Source: Aerococcus sp.
Lineage (GTDB): Bacteria > Bacillota > Bacilli > Lactobacillales > Aerococcaceae
NCBI GenBank assembly: GCA_030528155.1
Contig: JAUMZL010000002.1
Span: 1-64,000 of the forward strand
Reading direction: 5' to 3'
Length of the DNA stretch: 64,000 nucleotides
Each line of letters opens with the position of its first letter. Positions within the stretch are counted from its first letter, which is position 1. The notes under the pieces were generated by a model that was not told the origin of the DNA, ran no database searches, and saw only the letters and a list, made by a program, of their open reading frames with translations. Below, in pieces: positions 58,020 through 64,000 of this stretch. A program made the position numbers and the translations under genes.

Positions 58020-58841
58020 TTATCCTTTCGTACCTGTATTCGCAATGCCTTTTTTGATATTGTTTTGGAACACTAAATAGAAAATAATCATTGGAACAAT
58101 CACAATAGTTGACGCTGCCATGAGCAATTCATAGCGTGTCCCTGCTTCCGTGGTGAAGGCCTGCAACCCCACTGGCAGTGTACGCATGCTGGTGTCGTTG
58201 GTTACCAATAATGGCCAGAGGAATGCATTCCAAGAACCAATTACCTTTAAGATAACCATCGTCACGATGGATGAACGACTCATTGGCACTAAAATTTGCC
58301 ACAAAAACTTAAAATCACTACTGCCGTCTATCTTAGCGGCGTAATACAACTCATCTGAGATGGATTGGAACCGTTGTTGGATTTGGAATACCGCAAAAGC
58401 ACTCGCTAACCAAGGCACAATCAACGCGAGGTAGGTATTGATCCACCCCAAATGTGACAGGGTCACGAAGTTAGGAATCAACAAGAGTTCCCCAGGTACC
58501 ATCATGGTTCCCAAAAGTGCGGTAAATAAGATATTCCGTCCGTAGAAGTTCATACGAGCAAAAGCAAAGGCAGCGAGAATCGCTGTGAGGGTTTCGCCCG
58601 TTGTACTAAACACGGTCACAATCAAACTGTTAAGGAAGTAACGGCCAAATGGTGCAGCTTGTAATGCCTCGAAGTAGTTCTCAATTTTTGGAGGAACTGG
58701 GAACCAAACCGGTGGCATTGCGACCGCTTGCCCCGCCGTCTTCAATGAAGTTGCAATCATCCAATAGAACGGCAAAATCATTGTCAATGCACCAATCGCC
58801 AACAGAACGTAGAACAGTATCGTCATTTTTTTAATACGCAT
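58020..58841 (-). CDS. ugpE: ABC transporter permease, UgpE-like
   Basis: Second membrane permease of the importer, 273 residues with six predicted membrane segments and the cytoplasmic EAA loop YYAAKIDGSSDFKFLWQILVP near residue 190, which contacts the ATPase. The ATG at 58841 follows GGGAGG by 7 bases; the ugpA stop lies 12 bases upstream and the ugpB start 5 bases downstream of the stop. Family: carbohydrate/glycerol-phosphate CUT1 permeases. Confidence 0.88.
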   Translation of the reverse strand: MRIKKMTILFYVLLAIGALTMILPFYWMIATSLKTAGQAVAMPPVWFPVPPKIENYFEALQAAPFGRYFLNSLIVTVFSTTGETLTAILAAFAFARMNFYGRNILFTALLGTMMVPGELLLIPNFVTLSHLGWINTYLALIVPWLASAFAVFQIQQRFQSISDELYYAAKIDGSSDFKFLWQILVPMSRSSIVTMVILKVIGSWNAFLWPLLVTNDTSMRTLPVGLQAFTTEAGTRYELLMAASTIVIVPMIIFYLVFQNNIKKGIANTGTKG

Positions 58842-58853
58842 CCAGACACCTCC

Positions 58854-59750
58854 CTACTTGTAATGGACGAAGCGTCGGTTGATCCAGAGCTGTACTAACG
58901 TGAAGAGCAAAACGATCCCAAATAGTACAATCCCGGCAGCCGAAGCCACCCCATAATCATATTCGGTGTAGAACTTCTGGTAGAGGTAGTACACCATCGT
59001 GACCATACTGTTCGATGGTCCTGGTTGACCATTGAACAAAGCAAAGATTTCATCAAAAACTTTAAAGTTATTGATTACTGAGTTAACCCCTACCAACAAT
59101 AATGTTGGTCCTAAGAGAGGGAGGGTGATGTTTGTGAAGCTCTGCCAACGACTAGCCCCATCAATTTGCGCAGCGCGATAATATGTCGGATTAATGTTGT
59201 TAATCCCCACCAAGAAGAGTAAAATATTAAACCCTAAACTCTTCCAAATCGCCATAATGATCGCCGCTAACATGGACCAACGTGGGTCGGTGAGCCACTG
59301 GATGCCGTGGATTCCTACAAAGCCCAAGAAGTAGTTCACTAACCCATAGTTGGAGTGGTATAACCACCGCCAAACAATGGAGATAGCAACGGTACTGGTA
59401 ACAAATGGTAAGAAATACACGGATTGAAAAAATGATTGCAGGCGTTTAATGCCATTGATCAAGACGGCCAAGCTCAAAGAGAGCACAATCGAAATCGGGG
59501 TAACGACCATCACATAGATGAAGGTATTCTTCAAAGCCAGGTAGAATTCTGGATCCTTGAAGAGGGTTTGGAAATTCCCCACCCCGTAGCTTTCTGCTTG
59601 GTCGGTAAAAATATCATAGTTTTCATAAAACGCCATTGCTAGCGATTTAATGATAGGATAAAAGTTAAACACAATAACGATGACAAGCATCGGCAATAAG
59701 TAAAGAAAAGCCTGTCCGGTGCGACGCCAAGTTGGCGTTTCATTCATCAT
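58854..59750 (-). CDS. ugpA: ABC transporter permease, UgpA-like
   Basis: First membrane permease, 298 residues with six membrane segments and the EAA loop YYRAAQIDGASRWQSFTNITLPLL near residue 190. The ATG at 59750 overlaps the ugpC TGA stop (ATGA), giving coupled translation. Together with UgpE it forms the channel through which the lipoprotein-bound solute enters. Confidence 0.88.
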   Translation of the reverse strand: MMNETPTWRRTGQAFLYLLPMLVIVIVFNFYPIIKSLAMAFYENYDIFTDQAESYGVGNFQTLFKDPEFYLALKNTFIYVMVVTPISIVLSLSLAVLINGIKRLQSFFQSVYFLPFVTSTVAISIVWRWLYHSNYGLVNYFLGFVGIHGIQWLTDPRWSMLAAIIMAIWKSLGFNILLFLVGINNINPTYYRAAQIDGASRWQSFTNITLPLLGPTLLLVGVNSVINNFKVFDEIFALFNGQPGPSNSMVTMVYYLYQKFYTEYDYGVASAAGIVLFGIVLLFTLVQLWINRRFVHYK

Positions 59751-60793
59751 AGTGTTTTCACCCGCCGTCCTTCTTGGTCAAAACAGAGGAAGTGGTTCAT
59801 TTCAACATTGAGATGTAAGGTATCACCAATGTTGAAGTCTACTGGTAAATCAGCAATTCGAACCCGCTGCCCGTCGCCGCGTTCCAATTCCACATTGCGT
59901 TCTTTACCGACAATTTCAATTTGTTTAACGACACCGTTGACCAATGCTTGAGCATTATCCGTGCGTTTCCAAGCTTCTGGACGAATCCCGACATGGTGAA
60001 CATGGCTATCAAGCATTTGTTGGTAGAGGGCGTCTGATAGGGTATCTTTTAATGAATCCAGGGTGAAGATATTGATTTCTGGCGTTCCGAGGAATTGCGC
60101 CACAAATAGGTTTTCTGGATCTTCATAGAGATGTTGTGGATGACTCGCTTGTTGAATCTTCCCGCTATCGAGCACCAACACTTTGTCGGAAATGGATAAA
60201 GCTTCCGTTTGGTCGTGGGTAACGAAGACAGTCGTAATCCCGGTTTCTTGTTGAATCCGGCGAATTTCTTCACGCATTTCCACACGCAACTTCGCATCCA
60301 AGTTAGACAGGGGTTCGTCCATCAGCAGTACGCTTGGTTTTTTCGCCAAGGCGCGAGCAATCGCCACCCGCTGTTGTTGTCCCCCAGAGAGTTGGCTCGG
60401 TTGTTTATCCAAATGGTCGGTCACTTGAACGAGGCGTGCGAGTTCTTCAGCACGTTGGTATCGTTCTTCTTTCTTCATGCCCGCCATTTTCAATGGAAAG
60501 CTGATGTTATCGCGCACGTTCAAGTGTGGGTAGAGCGCGTAGTTTTGGAATACCATTCCTACTTTCCGTTTTACAGCATCCCAATTCGTCACCTCATCGT
60601 TATCGAAAAAGATTTGGCCACTCGTTGGAAAAATTAAGCCAGAAATTAACATCAAAGTTGTGGATTTCCCACTTCCTGATGGTCCTAGGATCGATACCAG
60701 CTGGTGATCATCGATTTTGAAATTAATATCATCCAAAATCATACGTTCACCTTTTGCATATTGCATCGATACATTCTTAAACTGTACTTCCAC
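59747..60793 (-). CDS. ugpC: ABC transporter ATP-binding protein, UgpC/MsmK-like
   Basis: Cytoplasmic ATPase of 348 residues. Walker A GPSGSGKST near residue 37, Q-loop VFQNYALYPHL, signature LSGGQQQR, Walker B VLLMDEPLSNLDAK and H-loop VTHDQTEAL, then a C-terminal MalK-type regulatory domain (VGIRPEAW). It is first in the operon. The start is GTG at 60793, 5 to 6 bases after GGAGGG. Such ATPases sometimes serve several importers, so ligand assignment rests on the other subunits. Confidence 0.9.
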   Translation of the reverse strand: MEVQFKNVSMQYAKGERMILDDINFKIDDHQLVSILGPSGSGKSTTLMLISGLIFPTSGQIFFDNDEVTNWDAVKRKVGMVFQNYALYPHLNVRDNISFPLKMAGMKKEERYQRAEELARLVQVTDHLDKQPSQLSGGQQQRVAIARALAKKPSVLLMDEPLSNLDAKLRVEMREEIRRIQQETGITTVFVTHDQTEALSISDKVLVLDSGKIQQASHPQHLYEDPENLFVAQFLGTPEINIFTLDSLKDTLSDALYQQMLDSHVHHVGIRPEAWKRTDNAQALVNGVVKQIEIVGKERNVELERGDGQRVRIADLPVDFNIGDTLHLNVEMNHFLCFDQEGRRVKTL

Positions 60794-60889
60794 TGTTTCC
60801 CTCCTCGGTCATTCCTACAAAAATCACAGTCATCACTAGTTTAATGTATTTCATTCCGATATGGTACCCACTAAATCACCCTCAGCAAA

Positions 60890-60919
60890 AGATTATTCGC
60901 CGACCAAATGGCGTGTCAG
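60890..60919 (-). promoter_or_regulatory. Promoter of the ugp operon
   Basis: Minus strand CTGACA, 18-base spacer, TAATCT, about 95 bases before ugpC. Confidence 0.5.
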
Positions 60920-61389
60920 CACCCTTGAAGTGTCTTTTCTCTTAAAAACTGCAAATTCTTTCAGTTTTTGCAGAGAAAACAGGACGATATTGTTCATCAA
61001 TCACCTAAATTCAAACAAAAACACGAACGCTCTAAAGAATGAAGTCAAACGTTTAACTCGCCCTCATCTAGGCATTATTCGTCCCTAAAATGAAGAAACA
61101 CATTGTTTTTTAGTCTGTCTGCTAGGAAAATAGTCCCACATTTAGGGCTTTAATAGGTTATTTACTACTCAACCACTACATATGGTCATTTTCCGTCATC
61201 GCTATTATAACCCTACTTTTCTCGAAAAAGCCATGAAAAATTCCTATTTCTCTCACCTCTATTTCCGAACATTACTCCTTTGTCATGATTTTAAGGACAT
61301 TCATCACGTTAAAGAAGGTTTTAGGTGATGGCTTGGAATCGCTCTATCTGATTTTCTAGCGGTGCCGTTCATCTCTTAAACTCACGCAC

Positions 61390-61426
61390 AAAAAACGGCT
61401 ACCACATGCTTCACATGTGATAGCCG
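61390..61426 (-). terminator. Terminator of rpoE
   Basis: Minus strand CGGCTATCACATG / CATGTGGTAGCCG with one mismatch and a short loop, then TTTTTTG. Confidence 0.92.
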
Positions 61427-61453
61427 CACACGGGCTGATTTTAAGATGCGCTG

Positions 61454-62134
61454 CTAAGCGTCATCGTCATCATCGTCGAGGTCGAGGCCATAGTCATCAT
61501 CGTCATCATCATCACTGATAACGGCTAAGTCTCCTTCCAAGCCGTCCTCTAAACCATCATCAGGCAGGTCGTCATCATCGTCATCGCCCAATTCTTCGAG
61601 GTCTTGTTTGTATGAGCTCAATTCGTCATCGTCATCATCCGTATCATCATCGCGATCACGATCATCAGACATATCGTCATCCGTATCGTCATCGTAATCC
61701 TCATCGATGTCCTCTTCGTCTTCATACTCATCGTAATCTTCGGGATCGTCGGTGTTGTAGTCAATCATTTCATCTTCACCATCGGCAAAGACATTCGTCT
61801 TACGACGACGGGCTTTGTGTTTCGATTTCAGATCGTCATCATCGAGCGTGCCGACAATGGCTTCGTTGATGGAGTCAACAGCATACCAAGAGCGCAAGCC
61901 CCAACGGTTTTCGCCGAGAGAAATGAAACTCCCATCGCTGTTTAATTCTGTATAGAAGTCTGCCATGCGATCTTCCAATTGATCGTCACTCATGCCTAAG
62001 TAATCCTGAACGGCTTCCAACAATTTGGTGAAATCATGCACCTGGTTGGTTTCAGCAAGGATTTCATGAGCGACTTCAATCATTGAGAGCTCGTTTTTAT
62101 TTTGGTGATCTAAACGCTGTAAATTCACTGACAC
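61454..62134 (-). CDS. rpoE: RNA polymerase delta subunit
   Basis: Accessory subunit of Gram-positive RNA polymerase that aids recycling and promoter selectivity. The 226-residue protein has the folded N-terminal HARE-HTH-type domain (about residues 17-95, ending GLRSWYAVDSINEA) and a long, extremely acidic, disordered tail made almost only of Asp and Glu, as expected, here longer than in Bacillus. The start is GTG at 62134 (GTG at 62128 is also possible) after GGAAAGGA. Confidence 0.95.
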   Translation of the reverse strand: MSVNLQRLDHQNKNELSMIEVAHEILAETNQVHDFTKLLEAVQDYLGMSDDQLEDRMADFYTELNSDGSFISLGENRWGLRSWYAVDSINEAIVGTLDDDDLKSKHKARRRKTNVFADGEDEMIDYNTDDPEDYDEYEDEEDIDEDYDDDTDDDMSDDRDRDDDTDDDDDELSSYKQDLEELGDDDDDDLPDDGLEDGLEGDLAVISDDDDDDDYGLDLDDDDDDA

Positions 62135-62173
62135 AGCCTTCCTTTCCGCATTATCCTAAATAAACTCCCTATC

Positions 62174-62203
62174 ATTCTACACTACTTACGAACGATATTT
62201 CAA
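62174..62203 (-). promoter_or_regulatory. Promoter of rpoE
   Basis: Minus strand TTGAAA, 18-base spacer, TAGAAT; the -35 lies inside the end of the DUF1934 gene. Confidence 0.65.
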
Positions 62204-62629
62204 TTCTAATCCGTATTTCCCAAGTTCAGCCCCATTCGCATGGTTGAGCGTATAGTTGCAGATGATGCGACCACTGCCTGGTTTTTGTTCTTCATGTTTG
62301 AACTGGGCGACTTCGGCATACAGCTCAATTTGATAACCCTCTGCCAAGGTATAATGCACGCGGTTTTCGCTCTTAGTAAGGAGCGGCAACTGACTAACGA
62401 GTTCTTTACTGCTGCGGCGGATAACCATACCATCGCCGGGAATAATCTTGATCCGCACATCGACAGTCTGCCCTGCATTTTCCTCTTGATATTCGAGGTA
62501 GAGGGCTTGCCGCATCTGATAGTACTTGCCTGCTACTTCAAAATTCACCTGTTCTGTTTCTCCAGCCTGCACCATTTCATTGTGCCCATGAATAGTGATT
62601 GGCTGTGGTTTCATAATGTGACGTGACAC
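62186..62629 (-). CDS. DUF1934 (YwiB-like) protein
   Basis: Small cytoplasmic protein of 147 residues of the DUF1934 family, which has a calycin-like beta-barrel fold; function not established. The protein is mostly beta-strand in pattern (VDVRIKIIPGDGMVIRRSS, VHYTLAEGYQIELYAEVAQF). GTG at 62629 is preferred since AAAGGA lies 8 bases upstream; ATG at 62638 is only 3 bases from it. The place beside rpoE matches other Firmicutes. Confidence 0.85.
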   Translation of the reverse strand: MSRHIMKPQPITIHGHNEMVQAGETEQVNFEVAGKYYQMRQALYLEYQEENAGQTVDVRIKIIPGDGMVIRRSSKELVSQLPLLTKSENRVHYTLAEGYQIELYAEVAQFKHEEQKPGSGRIICNYTLNHANGAELGKYGLELKYRS

Positions 62630-62660
62630 GACATCCATCCTTTCTATTTACTGTTGATTC

Positions 62661-62689
62661 ATTTTACTGTTTTGCAATTTCCGTGATAA
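62661..62689 (-). promoter_or_regulatory. Promoter of the DUF1934 gene
   Basis: Minus strand TTATCA, 17-base spacer, TAAAAT. Confidence 0.6.
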
Positions 62690-62741
62690 AATACGCTCGA
62701 TTAGAGGGAGTCTTCTCCCTTCTGCCGCTACAAGCAAACTA

Positions 62742-62750
62742 TGCTATACT
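62742..62750 (+). promoter_or_regulatory. Extended -10 promoter of lipL
   Basis: TGC-TATACT, 32 bases before the ATG. A second plus-strand extended -10, TGA-TAAAAT, lies at 62684-62692. Confidence 0.5.
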
Positions 62751-62782
62751 AAACCCGCTTAGATGGAAAGGATTTCAATTGC

Positions 62783-63622
62783 ATGTTACTCAAAGAGGTT
62801 ATTACCACTGATCACGCCCCTTATACATTGGGTGTCATCGAGCGGTTCGAAACACAAGCGTCCATTCAGGAAACGTTCGCTATTGATGATACGATTCTCC
62901 ACCAGATGAATGCAGGAAAATTCCCTTTTCCGGTGGCGCTCCATTTCTGGCCTACTGAGCCTGTTGTCTTTCTCGGGATGCAGGATACGCGTATCCCGCA
63001 TTTTAAGGCAGGCGTGGACGTCCTCAAACGCGCCGGTTACACCCCTGTAATTCGGCCAGCGGGGGGACTGGCGGTAGTAGGCGACCCTGAGGTGATCAAT
63101 TTCACCCTATTGTTCCACGCTACAGCCAAGAAGCCGGATATTTTCCAAGCGTATCAAGTCGTCGTCACGCTATTAAACGCGCTCGTTAAACCATATGGCG
63201 AAGCATTCAGCGCTGGCGAAGTGAAAACTTCCTACTGCCCAGGAAAGTATGATTTGAGCCTGCATGGTAAAAAAATTGCCGGTCTGGCCCAACGTCGCGT
63301 AGGGAATGCGATTGGTTTATATGTTTATCTCTCCATTGCCGGTGATCAATATCACCGTGGCGCCTTGATCCGTGATTTCTATCGCCAAGGCATCCAGGGC
63401 GAACCTACCAAACTTAACTATCCTAATGTTGATCCTGATAGCATGGCGAACCTCAGCGCAACGATTCCAAATTTCGCTACCACCCGCCAGTTTATCGACC
63501 AACTGTTAGCTACCTATCAGGCCATAGAGGGAAGTAAGATCGAACATTTCTCCCTGAGCGATGCGGCACTAGCCCGACACATCGAAGCCATGGCGCGCCG
63601 CAATGAACGGCTGCATGACTAA
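62783..63622 (+). CDS. lipL: Octanoyl/lipoyl transferase LipL-like
   Basis: Lipoate-ligase-fold enzyme of 279 residues. The VIRPAGGLAVVGDPEVINFTL core and the segment SYCPGKYDLSLHGKKIAGLAQRR match the LipL (GcvH-to-E2 amidotransferase) group, in which the Cys of YCPG is the acyl-enzyme nucleophile and the Lys near GKKIAG is conserved. Role: moving octanoyl or lipoyl groups between lipoyl domains of dehydrogenase complexes. ATG at 62783 with AAAGGA 10 bases upstream. The HD-domain gene follows 30 bases later, as the ywfL-ywfO neighbourhood of Bacillus. Confidence 0.88.
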   Translation: MLLKEVITTDHAPYTLGVIERFETQASIQETFAIDDTILHQMNAGKFPFPVALHFWPTEPVVFLGMQDTRIPHFKAGVDVLKRAGYTPVIRPAGGLAVVGDPEVINFTLLFHATAKKPDIFQAYQVVVTLLNALVKPYGEAFSAGEVKTSYCPGKYDLSLHGKKIAGLAQRRVGNAIGLYVYLSIAGDQYHRGALIRDFYRQGIQGEPTKLNYPNVDPDSMANLSATIPNFATTRQFIDQLLATYQAIEGSKIEHFSLSDAALARHIEAMARRNERLHD

Positions 63623-63652
63623 CTCATCACTTATTTTAGAAAGGAAGCGGCT

Positions 63653-64000
63653 ATGTTAGTTGATCCTGAATTCGGCCGGATCCCCGAAAAAGTTTTTCGC
63701 GACCCGGTTCATAATTATATTCATATCGAACATCAGACGATTTTAGATCTGGTCAATACCAAGGAGTTTCAGCGTTTGCGCCGAGTAAAACAACTCGGTC
63801 CCAACAGTTTTTCCTTCCACGGAGCGATTCATAATCGGTTCGGTCACTGCCTCGGCGTGTACGAAGTGGCGCGTCGCATTTGTGATAATTTCCAACGTAA
63901 TTACCCTACTCAAGTGGCTGGTGATGGCTTGTGGGATGATCATGAACGGCTCACCACACTCTGTGCCGCTTTGTTGCATGACATCGGTCACGGCGCCTTT
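63653..64000 (+). CDS. HD-domain phosphohydrolase, YwfO/SAMHD1-like (partial)
   Basis: First 116 residues of a gene running off the right edge. The start FRDPVHNYIHI, FQRLRRVKQLG, NRFGHCLGVYEVARRI and ALLHDIGHGAF are typical of HD-domain proteins of the dNTP triphosphohydrolase/SAMHD1 type; the HD pair is in LLHDIGHG. Substrate cannot be judged from the fragment. ATG at 63653 with AAAGGA about 8 bases upstream, co-transcribed with lipL. Confidence 0.88.
   Translation, partial: MLVDPEFGRIPEKVFRDPVHNYIHIEHQTILDLVNTKEFQRLRRVKQLGPNSFSFHGAIHNRFGHCLGVYEVARRICDNFQRNYPTQVAGDGLWDDHERLTTLCAALLHDIGHGAF

Larger units (their letters stand above)
60794..61453. other. 660-base intergenic region between ugpC and rpoE
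   Basis: Holds the ugp promoter (60890-60919), a bare AAAAACTG/CAGTTTTT hairpin (60944-60969) and the rpoE terminator (61390-61426). Between about 60975 and 61385 I see only AT-rich sequence with no supported gene. Confidence 0.6.

Noticed and set aside
60861-61088. Plus-strand open frame of 75 codons in the ugpC-rpoE gap
   Set aside because: No ribosome binding site and low-complexity, unlikely protein sequence.
61454-61860. Asp/Glu-coding GAT-GAC repeats
   Set aside because: This is the normal acidic tail of the delta subunit, not an independent repeat element.

Overview
The window reads as a chromosomal segment of a low-GC Gram-positive coccus or rod of the order Lactobacillales. The grounds are the core-gene order (rpoB-rpoC; metG-tatD-rnmV-ksgA-veg; hslO-dus-lysS; ddl-murF-cshA-acpS; murA-rho; rpoE next to a DUF1934 gene), the AdcCB zinc importer, LuxS, a QueT/preQ1 riboswitch pair, a class A sortase, a type B L31 and strong AGGAGG ribosome binding sites. 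TGA is used as an ordinary stop. Genus cannot be fixed from the sequence. Almost all genes lie on the minus strand. No tRNA, rRNA, CRISPR array or insertion sequence was seen.

Layout: 1-6000 holds two tandem trkA-trkH potassium uptake operons with related promoters, ending in a tandem array of terminators. 6217-13587 is rpoC-rpoB with a leader containing an attenuator-like terminator. 14115-15568 is adcC-adcB (zinc import) under a Zur-type operator. 15845-20662 is the metG-tatD-rnmV-ksgA-veg group. 20911-26113 carries an L,D-transpeptidase, lysS, a Dus enzyme and Hsp33. 26413-29316 is a flavin operon (two luciferase-like monooxygenases plus an FMN reductase) behind a strong promoter overlapped by repeated operator-like sites. 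29646-30206 is queT with a preQ1-I riboswitch. 30259-35624 is a wall/lipid operon: unknown protein, ddl, murF, then cshA and acpS. 35625-36729 has a candidate structured RNA and a SUKH-like gene. 36790-38697 has a sortase and a lipoprotein with three Ltp domains. 38909-42803 has L31 type B, a YczE-like membrane protein, a DUF1846 protein, luxS and a small partner gene.

42888-48160 is a visibly AT-richer defence island: a small methylase-like subunit followed by a large nuclease-helicase-methyltransferase protein whose reading frame is cut by a single in-frame TGA exactly between the GIY-YIG-like nuclease and the helicase. This is the least ordinary locus in the window. 48311-53056 returns to core genes (ybaK-like, rho, murA, purB). 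53258-60793 has a cytoplasmic metallophosphoesterase and a Ugp-like ABC importer with two paralogous binding lipoproteins. 61454-64000 has rpoE, DUF1934, lipL and the start of an HD-domain phosphohydrolase that runs off the window.

Functionally the segment combines transcription (RpoB, RpoC, RpoE, Rho), translation (MetG, LysS, Dus, KsgA, RnmV, L31), envelope building (MurA, MurF, Ddl, L,D-transpeptidase, sortase), ion and nutrient uptake (Trk, Adc, Ugp, QueT) and two likely phage-defence elements (the restriction-modification-like island and the Ltp lipoprotein). All reading was by eye; no homology search was run.
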